Assembly (NCBI GenBank): GCA_044360485.1
Contig: JBIKKG010000042.1
Coordinates: 1-19,573, forward strand
Source: UBA4615 sp044360485
GTDB lineage: Bacteria; Pseudomonadota; Gammaproteobacteria; Burkholderiales; Burkholderiaceae_E
Direction: 5' to 3'
DNA: 19,573 nt
Shown here piece by piece: positions 1 to 7,774 of the stretch. Under the pieces are notes generated by a model. That model had not been told where the DNA came from, ran no database searches, and was given only the letters and a program-made list of their open reading frames with translations. Position 1 is the stretch's first letter; each line of letters begins with the position of its first letter. The translations under genes and the position numbers were made by a program.

Positions 1-77
1 GAGGCCAGATCGACACCGGTGATTTCGGCACCGCCGGCGCCACTGAGTTGTCTGACTTGAATGTTTCGGTACGTCAT
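1..77 (-). CDS. TauD/TfdA-family dioxygenase, N-terminal fragment (cut by the left edge)
   Basis: Only the first 25 codons are in the window. They read MTYRNIQVRQLSGAGGAEIT and then GVDLA. This is the opening beta-strand and 'GAEI.GVDL' signature of the Fe(II)/2-oxoglutarate-dependent TauD/TfdA family, whose members oxidise taurine, alkyl sulfate esters, 2,4-D and similar small acids. The ATG at 77 is preceded by a GGAG ribosome-binding sequence about 8 bases upstream (around 84-90 on the plus strand). It lies 108 bp downstream of the arylsulfatase stop on the same strand, so it is probably the next gene of that operon. A dioxygenase that could desulfonate or cleave a sulfate ester fits beside a sulfatase, but the catalytic HxD...H triad lies outside the window and the substrate cannot be read. 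Family assignment from 25 residues is likely but not certain. Confidence 0.75.
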   Translation of the reverse strand, partial: MTYRNIQVRQLSGAGGAEITGVDLA

Positions 78-185
78 GGCTGTGGTCTCCGGAGTCATCG
101 GGCTTATCGGCAAATGGTAGCCGCTTGCAGTCCAGCGCAGCAGGTCGCGGTGCGCGAAGGGGCATGAGTTGAAACGAGTGCCGTA

Positions 186-2507
186 TCAGGACACGGGGCT
201 CGCCCCGGCTGCCGCTCTCAGCTTCGCCTGGTAGGCCTCTTCGCTGGGCTCCACCTGACTGCCGGGTGCGATCACCCCGGGCTCGATCCGAACACGCTCA
301 ATCTGACCGCTGTATTCAAACGCACCGCGGTGCTCATAGCGTTCGCTGACCGCCAGGCGTCGCGACAGACCGATGCTCATACCGCAACTGGGTATGCGCA
401 CCAGCGTGGGCGAGAGGTCGATGCCCTGGAGATGCACCATGCCGTTGAGCGACACGGTCGCGTTGCCTTGGCGCGACCCGATGGCGTGGTAATCGAAGAC
501 AAAAGTCTGCGTGCCAGCCGACAGCGGGATCGGGGTGAGTGTTTTGGGGTTGTGCCACTGCTGGTAGATGCAATGCAGTGCGCCCTCTTCGACGAACAGC
601 ACCAGGCCGCAGAAACGGTCACCCAGCGCAAAGATGATGCCCTCGTTGCCGGGCTGCCAGTCAAAGTGTGCGCTGAGCGCATAGCTGCGGTCGCCCACCA
701 GCGGAGAGACCACGACTGACGGAATCGATTGACCCTGGCGGTAAAAATCGCGGGGTAACAGCACGCGATCAACTTCGTAGGGAGGCATCTGACTGTTGCG
801 CCGCTCATCGCGCACATCAATCGGATAGACATAGTTCTGGCCTGCCTCAGCGTCGAACTCCGCCACCAGACGCGCGACGATGTCGGGGTGCGTGGCGGCC
901 AGGTCGGTGATTTCGGCCGGATCCTGCGCCAGATCGAACAGCATCCAGTTGTGCAAGTCGATTGCCTTGTCGGGCGCTTGCAGCGAGACGATCTTCCAGG
1001 TGCCGCTGATGTAGGCGCGATTGCCCTGCAGCTCGTAGTACTGACGATCGCGTTGGGCAGGCGCTTCGGCATCGTTGAACAGCCCGGCAAAACTGCGGCC
1101 GTCGAGTGCGCGGGTGCGATAGCCCTTGAAATCGGCGGGCAGTGTTGCACCCGTGATGTCGAGCAGCGTGGGCAGAATATCGGTGACATGTACCCATTGA
1201 CGTCGCAGGGCGCCCCGGTCGCTGATGCCGGCAGGCCAATGCACCACCAGCGGCACCCGGATACCGCCCGCCATGGGCGTGCGCTTGAAGAAGCGGTAGG
1301 GCGTGTTGCTGAGCTGTGTCCAGCCGGTGGGATAGCAAATGTAGGTATCTTCGCCGCCCACCTTGCCTGCCTTCAGCAATCGCTGGTTGAGCGCCATATC
1401 CTCGACCGCACCCACGCGTCGCCCGACCAGATTCATCACGCCTGCAGGGCCCGCAACCGCATTGGCGCCGTTGTCGGAGGTCAGCATGATGATGGTGTTG
1501 TCGAGTTGACCGCTCGCGCGCAGGAAGGCCACCAAACGGCCGATGTTCTGGTCGGCGTTGTCGATGAGCGCACCGTAAATTTCCATGTAGCGCGCAAAGA
1601 GAGCCTGATCATCCGCGCTCAGATCGGCCCAGGCCGGCACACCCGGGTTGCGCGGGGCAAAGCCCGCATTGGCTTCGATGAGGCCTGCGCTGCGCTGGCG
1701 CTCGAAACGCTGCTGGCGCATCGCATCCCAGCCCGCGTCGTAACGCCCCTTGTATCGCGCAAGATCCTGCGGTTTGGCATGCAAGGGGCCATGCGGCGTC
1801 TGAAACGCCAAATACAGATAGAACGGCTTGTCGGGTGCGCAGGTGCGGTGCTGGGCAATCCAGTCAATGGCGCGACTGGTGTAATCATCCGGCGCAAAGT
1901 AGCCGGGTGGGTAGCGCAGCACGTTGGCGGGCTGATTGCCCTCCATCATGTTGTCTGGCTGGAAATAGCTGGTTTCCGGCGCCATGAATCCGTAGAACTG
2001 ATCAAAGCCGCGCTGGATGGGCCAGGAGCTGGTGTCGCCGCCCGGTAAATTGTTGCGGTCGTAGGTGTTGTGCCACTTGCCAGCGGCCATGGTGGCGTAC
2101 CCGCGCAGGCGCAACAGCTCGGCGCTGGTGGGCGCATTGAGCGCAATTTCGCCTTTGTAGCCCGGGTAGCCCGGGTCGTTATGCGAGAGCCATCCGCAGC
2201 CCACGCTGTGCGGATTTTTTCCGGTGAGCAATGCCGCACGCGCCGGTGTGCACATTGGCACCGTGGTGTACTGAGTGAATCGCAGGCCATTGGCGGCGAG
2301 CGCGTCGATGTGGGGCGTGTCGATGTCGCCGCCGAAACACCCGAGGTCTGAATACCCCATGTCATCCATCAGGATCACGATCACGTTGGGGCTGCCCGGC
2401 GCAGCACGGCTCGGGGTGATCCAGTGCGGGGTGGACTCGACCAGCGTCTTGCCCATGTGGCCTGGGAATGGGGTGCCAGGGTGGGTGGCGGCAGTGTGCT
2501 CAGTCAT
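186..2507 (-). CDS. Arylsulfatase, type I Cys-type (alkaline-phosphatase superfamily), 773 aa
   Basis: Hydrolyses sulfate esters and releases inorganic sulfate; needs a formylglycine made from Cys and a Ca2+-type metal. The whole catalytic set is visible: metal-binding DD at 48-49, formylglycine motif C86-T-P-A-R90, K144 and H146 (GKWH), H239 (TPHG), D345-N346 (TSDNGA) and K408 (FFKRTPMAGG). A C-terminal beta-sandwich-like region (about 590-750) follows, as in large bacterial arylsulfatases of the Pseudomonas AtsA/mycobacterial type. There is no signal peptide, so it should act in the cytoplasm on an imported substrate. The ATG at 2507 has AAGGAA a few bases upstream. It follows the Bug solute-binding gene by 44 bp and precedes the TauD-like gene. 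No formylglycine-generating or sulfatase-maturase gene is in the window. Phosphonate monoester hydrolase is a related alternative, but the motif set fits sulfatase better. Confidence 0.93.
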   Translation of the reverse strand: MTEHTAATHPGTPFPGHMGKTLVESTPHWITPSRAAPGSPNVIVILMDDMGYSDLGCFGGDIDTPHIDALAANGLRFTQYTTVPMCTPARAALLTGKNPHSVGCGWLSHNDPGYPGYKGEIALNAPTSAELLRLRGYATMAAGKWHNTYDRNNLPGGDTSSWPIQRGFDQFYGFMAPETSYFQPDNMMEGNQPANVLRYPPGYFAPDDYTSRAIDWIAQHRTCAPDKPFYLYLAFQTPHGPLHAKPQDLARYKGRYDAGWDAMRQQRFERQRSAGLIEANAGFAPRNPGVPAWADLSADDQALFARYMEIYGALIDNADQNIGRLVAFLRASGQLDNTIIMLTSDNGANAVAGPAGVMNLVGRRVGAVEDMALNQRLLKAGKVGGEDTYICYPTGWTQLSNTPYRFFKRTPMAGGIRVPLVVHWPAGISDRGALRRQWVHVTDILPTLLDITGATLPADFKGYRTRALDGRSFAGLFNDAEAPAQRDRQYYELQGNRAYISGTWKIVSLQAPDKAIDLHNWMLFDLAQDPAEITDLAATHPDIVARLVAEFDAEAGQNYVYPIDVRDERRNSQMPPYEVDRVLLPRDFYRQGQSIPSVVVSPLVGDRSYALSAHFDWQPGNEGIIFALGDRFCGLVLFVEEGALHCIYQQWHNPKTLTPIPLSAGTQTFVFDYHAIGSRQGNATVSLNGMVHLQGIDLSPTLVRIPSCGMSIGLSRRLAVSERYEHRGAFEYSGQIERVRIEPGVIAPGSQVEPSEEAYQAKLRAAAGASPVS

Positions 2508-2551
2508 GCGGGTGATTCCTTGTCGAATCGAATCGGTGCGTGGTCAGCGAA

Positions 2552-3529
2552 TCATTCCGGCTTGAGATTGGCCGACTTCACGAGGCTCTGCCAGGTGTCG
2601 AATTCCCGGTTCAGTACCGCAGTGAACTCGGCGGTCGTGGCCGCAGAGGCGGCAGACATCCCGTTTTGCGACAGCTTGGCACGCACATCGTCCTTGGCGA
2701 GCGTCTGCGCAATGGCCGCTCGCAACCGCTGCACCACCGCGGGTGGCGTACCGCGAGGCGCGAGAATGCCCAGCCACTGATCGGCCTCGAACGTGGGTAG
2801 CCCCGCGTCAATCAGCGTCGGCAGGTCAGGCGTCGCGGCAAAGGGCTGTGCACTGGTGACCGCCAGCGCGCGCACACGGTCGGCCTTGATCTGGGGCAAG
2901 GCGACGGCGGCGTTGGCAAACAGCACATCGACTTCGCCGGCCATCAGGTCGGTCATGGCCTGCGGCGCGCCTTTGTAGGGCACATGCAGCATGTCCACCT
3001 TGGCCAACGATTTGAACAGCTCGCCATACAGATGAGCCGGGCTCCCCGGGCCAGCTGAGGCGTAGGTCAACTTGCCGGGCTTTGCGCGCGCCAAAGCGAT
3101 CAGCTCTGCAACCGTTTTGACCCCTAAGCCATTGCGTGCCACCAGCACGGAGGGTGCGTAGGCCACGGCAGCCACCGGAGTGAACTCGTTGGCTATGCTG
3201 AATCCGGGAGTGCGCTTGAGCGCCGCATTCATGTTGAGCGCCGAGGTGGTCAGCGCGAGCGTGTAGCCATCGGGCGTGGCTTTGGCCACGGTATCGGCAC
3301 CGATCGCCCCACCGGCGCCCGGCTTATTCTCCACCACGAAAGGCTGACCCAGCGTGGACTGCAGGCTGGTCCCCATGAGGCGGGCGGCGATATCGACCAG
3401 CCCGCCTGCTGGCCAGGGCACAACCAGGCGGACCGGTTTGTCGGGATAGTCCTGCGCGTGCGCGCAGGGCAGGGCGGCAGCGGTGAGCAGGGCCAGTGCG
3501 CAGATGGATGACCGAACGAGACGATTCAT
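2552..3529 (-). CDS. Bug/TctC-family periplasmic solute-binding protein, 325 aa
   Basis: Extracytoplasmic receptor of the tripartite tricarboxylate transporter (Bug) family, which captures small carboxylates or related anions in the periplasm. The N-terminus is a clear Sec signal peptide with predicted cleavage at AHA|QDYP after residue 25. The mature start (DKPVRLVVPWPAGG) and the ENKPGAGGAIGADTVA segment are diagnostic of the family. Length is standard. The ATG at 3529 has AGGA about 10 bases upstream. It lies between the DUF3604 gene and the arylsulfatase, so it is the likely receptor for the compound the operon handles. No TctA or TctB membrane subunits are present; in Bug-rich betaproteobacteria such orphan receptors are common and may borrow permeases encoded elsewhere or act in sensing. 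The ligand cannot be read from sequence. Confidence 0.93.
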   Translation of the reverse strand: MNRLVRSSICALALLTAAALPCAHAQDYPDKPVRLVVPWPAGGLVDIAARLMGTSLQSTLGQPFVVENKPGAGGAIGADTVAKATPDGYTLALTTSALNMNAALKRTPGFSIANEFTPVAAVAYAPSVLVARNGLGVKTVAELIALARAKPGKLTYASAGPGSPAHLYGELFKSLAKVDMLHVPYKGAPQAMTDLMAGEVDVLFANAAVALPQIKADRVRALAVTSAQPFAATPDLPTLIDAGLPTFEADQWLGILAPRGTPPAVVQRLRAAIAQTLAKDDVRAKLSQNGMSAASAATTAEFTAVLNREFDTWQSLVKSANLKPE

Positions 3530-3599
3530 GGCGAGGGTTCCTGTAGATTTTCAGCAGACCGCGCTGAGCGTGCGCCTGCCAAGGAGACTGCTTAAGGAC

Positions 3600-5843
3600 T
3601 CAGCGGATCACATAAATCGGGCTTGACCAGATCAGATGCCCGTCTTCCTGGGTCAGACACACATACAGCGCATTGTCGTCGGGTGCATGTAAAGGAATAC
3701 GACGCGATATACGGGCCTCATGATGAGGGTTTTCATCAGGCAGACGGAACACCCGAATCTGCCGCCGGATGCCGCCAGCTTCAAAGACCCGATCCTCGCG
3801 CCCAATGTCGGCGATGTTGATCTCGCATTGCACCAGCGGGGTGTCGATACGCAGCACTCCGGCCTGTGGGTCTGCGAGCCAGGCGTCGAAGCCGCCAAAT
3901 CCGCCGGTCGTGAGGGCACTCCATCGCAGGGTCGTCGGGTTGGTCTGAACGATCTGCTTGTCGAGGTTCCACTGATTGATCGGCACGATCCGCTCGAACT
4001 GATTGTCGGTCAGGCTGCAGCCGCCATCCCAGACGGTTTGCCGTCCCCTCCCGCGATATTCCGACCCTTCCCAGATCACCCGGATGCGACGACCCAATTC
4101 GCACTCGCTGTCAGGGCGCCAGGTCTCCAGAACCTCCAGCCGGTTGCGCAGCTCGATGCGTTCGATGGGCGCTGAGGCCACCGCGTGGATCCGCAGTTCC
4201 AATGAGGCGTCGTGGCACTGAACGATGTCACCCATGATGGCCGATCGCACCGTGGTGGTTTCGCCTGCCTGCAGATGAGGGTCGGTCTCATGGCGCTGCG
4301 CATCGGTGTCGAAGTGCGCCTGCACATCCAGCAGCATCCGGCAACCGGTCGTGGCGTAGTGGTGCCGCTTGCGCAGCGCATCGAAAATCGCCTCGCGGGT
4401 CAGATCACGTGCCAGCACGCAGGACAGTCCGCCGTAGGCCCCGAACAATGAGGCACCCGGGTGGCTCGCTCCATGTCGACCCTTGTGACCGTCGGAGTTG
4501 GCGAGGATCCCGATGCGATAGCCCTGTTCCATTGCGTCGTGCACCAGCCACTCGAAGGTGCCCCAGTCGGAATGCACTTCCACGGATCGTTCGATGCGCA
4601 GGTCGTGCGCCATCTTGATGTCCGCGTAGCGTCCGCCGATATGCGCAAAGACCACGCAGTCCTCGTCCTTCAGCGCATCGAACAAGTCCCGGGCACTGTT
4701 GGCATCGCTTGCAAGATCGGACAGATCATCGAGCAGCGCATGCGAGGAGCGATGAATCGTGCGCCCCTCATGCATAAACATGACGTTGCGATCACCGCCC
4801 AGCCCGGTGTTGCCGGACCATTCATACCCTGGGTAGATCACGAAGCGCCCGTCCTGGTTGAACTCGGCCGTCAGGCGGTTCAATTGTTCCCAGAAGGGGG
4901 TGGTGATCTGGAAATCATTGCCCTGGTGGCTCATCACATCCAGGAACGCCCGATCGCGCGCGAACTCGATCAGTTCACGCGCAGAGTTGGTCCCGATGGT
5001 TTCTTCGGATTGGCCGTGCAGGTCAGCCCAATAGTGCAGCAGCGGCGCATCCTGCGCGATCTTCAACGGGTTGCTGATGCACAGACGGACGCCCGAGGCA
5101 TCGAAGATCTCGATGCGCACATCCCCCGCTTCATGGACCGTCAAGTGCTCGATGCTGCGTGCATGTTCGCCCCGACGCATCTCGATCGTCGCGGGCAGTC
5201 CCTTGATAGGCCGATTGGATCGCAGCGTGAAGACGCCCTCGACCTGATCGCTGGGGTTGCCCCATTTGTCCTCCCCCTTGAATCCCAGACGAAAGGCTTG
5301 GCCCACGCCGCGCAGTGTCGGGACGATCGCCTTCCAGATGACCGGTGGACCCGCCACGACCGCGATGCTGGGTTGCACCGGTAATTCGGTGTAGTGGTAG
5401 GTGGCGAACGGGTCGGCCAGCACACGGAATTCGAAGGTTGGCTCGCAGAAGGTCTGCACCCGCATGCCGGGTGAGCCCTGCGAGCGGTCGCCGAAGCGGA
5501 TCGTGATGGTGTCGCCCTCGCGCAGGAACCCGCGAATCACGCGAATGAACAGCGTTTTATCCCAGGGGCGGATATTGCGCTTGCCGTCGTACTGCACCTC
5601 CAGCACCGCGCCATTGGATGCGGTGACGGTGGTGTAGTTCGCCGCGCTGGGGTCGCTCCATTGCGGGCGCCCCATGTCGCTGGCAAAGCGGTGCACGACC
5701 TTGAGGGAGCCGGTGTCGTCGATCCCGAAATAGCCGGCGGTGTACACGAGCGTGAAGGATTGAAAGGAGCCCGCCTCGAAGCGGCCTTCAGGCGAGATGG
5801 ACGCGCTGCCCATGCGTTCAGGCAGGTAGTGGGCATGTTGCAT
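3600..5843 (-). CDS. DUF3604-domain protein, PHP-like putative metallohydrolase, 747 aa
   Basis: Function unproven. The middle of the protein (about 265-510) resembles the PHP/amidohydrolase-like metal-binding fold of DUF3604 proteins. Candidate ligands are H276 (WADLHGQ), H306 (MSHQGND), E341 (YPGYEWSG), H401 (FAHIGGR), H424 (EVHSDWG) and D451/H453 (NSDGHKGR). About 260 beta-rich residues lie before it and about 230 after it. A start 11 codons upstream (ATG at 5876) is possible, but only the ATG at 5843 has a proper ribosome-binding site (GGAGA about 8 bases upstream), so I use it. No signal peptide or membrane segment is evident. It sits between the GntR regulator and the Bug receptor in the putative sulfur-compound operon, so it probably hydrolyses the operon's substrate or an intermediate. 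That is inference from position. Confidence 0.85.
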   Translation of the reverse strand: MQHAHYLPERMGSASISPEGRFEAGSFQSFTLVYTAGYFGIDDTGSLKVVHRFASDMGRPQWSDPSAANYTTVTASNGAVLEVQYDGKRNIRPWDKTLFIRVIRGFLREGDTITIRFGDRSQGSPGMRVQTFCEPTFEFRVLADPFATYHYTELPVQPSIAVVAGPPVIWKAIVPTLRGVGQAFRLGFKGEDKWGNPSDQVEGVFTLRSNRPIKGLPATIEMRRGEHARSIEHLTVHEAGDVRIEIFDASGVRLCISNPLKIAQDAPLLHYWADLHGQSEETIGTNSARELIEFARDRAFLDVMSHQGNDFQITTPFWEQLNRLTAEFNQDGRFVIYPGYEWSGNTGLGGDRNVMFMHEGRTIHRSSHALLDDLSDLASDANSARDLFDALKDEDCVVFAHIGGRYADIKMAHDLRIERSVEVHSDWGTFEWLVHDAMEQGYRIGILANSDGHKGRHGASHPGASLFGAYGGLSCVLARDLTREAIFDALRKRHHYATTGCRMLLDVQAHFDTDAQRHETDPHLQAGETTTVRSAIMGDIVQCHDASLELRIHAVASAPIERIELRNRLEVLETWRPDSECELGRRIRVIWEGSEYRGRGRQTVWDGGCSLTDNQFERIVPINQWNLDKQIVQTNPTTLRWSALTTGGFGGFDAWLADPQAGVLRIDTPLVQCEINIADIGREDRVFEAGGIRRQIRVFRLPDENPHHEARISRRIPLHAPDDNALYVCLTQEDGHLIWSSPIYVIR

Positions 5844-5915
5844 GGCGTGTCTCCGTGATGTGAATCGATCGCGCATGCTGGGCGCGGTTTGGACAGGGTG
5901 CGCGGGCGGGGTGGT

Positions 5916-6689
5916 CTATCCGACTCGACGCGCAAGCGCATCGGCGACGTTGACGGTGCTCTTGACCTTGAAGGCGTACTCGTAAGCGTCTGCGTGAGCG
6001 CAATACAGGGCGTATTCCAGCGGCGTGCCGTCGGCGTCATACGACACCCGCTGCAAAGCGATGATGGGTGTGGAGGGCGGCATCCGCAGCAGCTTGCGCA
6101 TGTCAGCGGTAGAGGCCTGGGCGCGGATCGAGATCTCGGCATGGTCGACCGGCCGCTTCAGGCGCGCCTCCAGGATCTGATACGAGGTCTGGTTCGCCGC
6201 CTGTTCGCGTGTGACCTTGCCCACGATCGGAGCCAGATAGACCCAGGCGACGGCAAACGGTTCGCCCTGGCGGCTGTAAAGCCGCTTCCAACTGACCAGG
6301 GGTTGATCGCCGCAGCGCAATTGGGTGGCCACATCGGGTGTCGGGGCGCTGATCGAAAACTCCAGCAAGGTGATCTCGGGATTCACCCCACGGGCGACCA
6401 GTTCGTCATAAAAGCCGCGCAAATCGACCAGTGCGTGCCGAACCGGCGCGGCGGTCACATACGTGCCTTTGCCCTGTCGACGCACCAGCAGGCCTTCGCT
6501 GACCAGCTGAATGACCGCCTGGCTCGCCGTAATGCGCGAGACCCCATAGCGCTTCATCAGCTCGGGCTCGGTCGGTATCCGATCACCCTGTGCGTAGGTG
6601 CCGGCCGCGATGGCATCGCGCAACTGCTGAGCCAGCTGCCGATGCAGGGCAATCGGGCTGTTCCGGTCCAGGCGCGGGGCAGCCTTCAC
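5916..6689 (-). CDS. GntR-family transcriptional regulator, HutC subfamily (wHTH + UTRA), 257 aa
   Basis: Ligand-responsive DNA-binding repressor or activator. Residues about 10-80 form the GntR winged helix-turn-helix (DRIPTEPELMKRYGVSRIT, then EGLLVRRQGKGTYV). Residues about 95-245 form a UTRA effector domain, typical of HutC-type regulators that bind a pathway metabolite. The start is GTG at 6689 and overlaps the dehydrogenase stop by 4 bp (GTGA), so the two are translationally coupled and the regulator sits inside the operon it probably controls. The perfect palindrome at 7685-7706 in the operon promoter is the natural candidate for its operator, with autoregulation. The effector is unknown; given the neighbours, a sulfated or sulfonated metabolite is plausible. 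Confidence 0.93.
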   Translation of the reverse strand: MKAAPRLDRNSPIALHRQLAQQLRDAIAAGTYAQGDRIPTEPELMKRYGVSRITASQAVIQLVSEGLLVRRQGKGTYVTAAPVRHALVDLRGFYDELVARGVNPEITLLEFSISAPTPDVATQLRCGDQPLVSWKRLYSRQGEPFAVAWVYLAPIVGKVTREQAANQTSYQILEARLKRPVDHAEISIRAQASTADMRKLLRMPPSTPIIALQRVSYDADGTPLEYALYCAHADAYEYAFKVKSTVNVADALARRVG

Positions 6690-7600
6690 TCGTCAAGCAA
6701 TTCCGGGTTGTTGACAAGCGCAAGCGCACCGAAATCGCGCTCGCCATGGCCGGCCTGGGCTGCAGCCTGGTAGTACTCCAGCACCGTGCGAGCCGTGGGA
6801 CTCGGTGTGCCCAGCGCATCAGCCATCGCGATCACGAGCTGATAGTCCTTCAGTGCCGCGGACAACCGAAAGTAGGGGCTGAAGTCGCCCTGAAAGGCCT
6901 TGGGAATAAAGATGTTTTGCAGCGGCCAGCTGTTGGCGGCGGTCTGTGGCAGGGCTTCGCAGAAAATGTCCAAATTGGCACCCGCCTTTTTGGCCATGGC
7001 ATACGCCTCGGAAATCAGTGCTCCGTAACCGCAGGACAACAAATTGTTGGCGAGCTTGATTGCCTGGCCGGCGCCGATGGGACCGCAGTAATCAATTTTG
7101 CTGCCAATCATCGACAGCAACCAGTGGACGCTGTCGCAGGTGTTGCGGTCACCCGCTGCAAACAGTTGCAGCTCGCCCGCGGCGGCGGCGGTCGGACCCT
7201 TGCCGACCGGGCAATCGATGAATCGGATGTGCCGTGTGCTCAGTTGGGTGGCGATCTCGCGCACGGTGTCGATGCCATCGGTCGACAGGCTGATCACGGT
7301 GGTGTCAGAAGCCAGTCCTTTGATGAGGCCGTCTTCACCCAGCACCACCTTGCGCGAAATCGCTGGCGTGGGTAACGAGGTCAGCACGATATCGCTCACT
7401 GCGGCCAGGGCATGAGGCGATGCCATACGCGTGGCGCCTGCAGCCAGCAAAGGCGCCATGGCGCGCTCATCTGGATCACACACGGCAAGCTGCCCGTGCT
7501 TCTTCAGGATGTTCATGGCCATCCCGCCGCCCATCAGACCCAGCCCAATGAAGCCGATCCGAATGTTCGAGGGGTGGATTGCGTGCGTGGCTTCACTCAT
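6686..7600 (-). CDS. NAD(P)-dependent beta-hydroxyacid dehydrogenase (3-HIBADH / YihU-like family), 304 aa
   Basis: Reversible oxidation of a 3-hydroxyacid-type substrate. The N-terminal Rossmann motif GFIGLGLMGGGMA (16-28) binds the dinucleotide. The catalytic Lys is K182 in KLANN and the conserved KD pair is K251-D252. The substrate loop is unusual: the family's usual PVSGG is PVGKG here (131-135). Lys134, with N185 and S189 of KLANNLLS, resembles, as I recall, the sulfonate-contacting residues of E. coli sulfolactaldehyde reductase YihU (PVGR and KLINNYMS). Ordinary 3-hydroxyisobutyrate, tartronate semialdehyde or succinic semialdehyde-type reductases remain alternatives. It is the first gene of the operon, 76 nt downstream of the predicted transcription start, and overlaps the GntR gene by 4 bp. 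Confidence 0.9.
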   Translation of the reverse strand: MSEATHAIHPSNIRIGFIGLGLMGGGMAMNILKKHGQLAVCDPDERAMAPLLAAGATRMASPHALAAVSDIVLTSLPTPAISRKVVLGEDGLIKGLASDTTVISLSTDGIDTVREIATQLSTRHIRFIDCPVGKGPTAAAAGELQLFAAGDRNTCDSVHWLLSMIGSKIDYCGPIGAGQAIKLANNLLSCGYGALISEAYAMAKKAGANLDIFCEALPQTAANSWPLQNIFIPKAFQGDFSPYFRLSAALKDYQLVIAMADALGTPSPTARTVLEYYQAAAQAGHGERDFGALALVNNPELLDE

Positions 7601-7682
7601 TTGGGTTCATCCCGCTGATGCACAGACGTGTGGAGCGTCGGTACGGGCAAAAACGCCAGGCATTTCTCCTGGTCGAACCAAG

Positions 7683-7711
7683 AGCATAACGTTATATAAC
7701 GTTATGGACAA
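7683..7711 (-). promoter_or_regulatory. Predicted sigma70-like promoter of the dehydrogenase-sulfatase operon
   Basis: On the minus strand a -35 box TTGTCC (7711-7706) and a -10 box TATGCT (7688-7683) are separated by exactly 17 bp. Each matches the consensus at 4 of 6 positions. The predicted start of transcription is near 7676, giving a leader of about 76 nt before the dehydrogenase ATG at 7600. The spacer is filled by the palindrome listed separately. Confidence 0.55.
7685..7706. promoter_or_regulatory. 22-bp perfect palindrome, candidate GntR operator
   Basis: Two abutting copies of the self-complementary decamer ATAACGTTAT (7686-7695 and 7696-7705), flanked by C and G, make a perfect 22-bp dyad. 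The central GTTATATAAC has the GT...AC edges common in GntR-family operators. It fills the 17-bp spacer and touches both promoter hexamers, an ideal position for repression. It is AT-rich in an otherwise GC-rich region. The regulator encoded in this operon is the most likely binder, but that is inference. Confidence 0.7.
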
Positions 7712-7734
7712 TCCGGCAGCCCATGCAGTTTCTT

Positions 7735-7750
7735 CACCCAAACTTGGGTG
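7735..7750. repeat. 16-bp inverted repeat upstream of the operon promoter
   Basis: CACCCAA (7735-7741) and TTGGGTG (7744-7750) form a 7-bp inverted repeat around a 2-bp centre. It lies about 24 bp upstream of the -35 box and 24 bp past the stop of the preceding hydrolase gene. No T-run follows on either strand, so it is more likely a protein-binding site than an intrinsic terminator. Confidence 0.4.
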
Positions 7751-7774
7751 GCCTGGCGGAGCCACTCCGGGACT

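Noticed and set aside
888..2048. 386-codon open frame on the plus strand inside the arylsulfatase
   Set aside because: Antisense shadow of a GC-rich gene; no recognisable domain and the opposite strand carries the full sulfatase motif set.
4461..5384. 307-codon plus-strand frame inside the DUF3604 gene
   Set aside because: Antisense shadow without family motifs or ribosome-binding site.
5844..5876. Upstream ATG start for the DUF3604 gene
   Set aside because: No ribosome-binding site, whereas GGAGA precedes the ATG at 5843.
5889..6773. 294-codon plus-strand frame across the GntR gene
   Set aside because: Antisense shadow; the regulator frame is unambiguous.
7656..7672. CCAGG/CCTGG 5-bp stem in the leader of the dehydrogenase gene
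   Set aside because: Too short and common in GC-rich DNA to call a riboswitch or attenuator.
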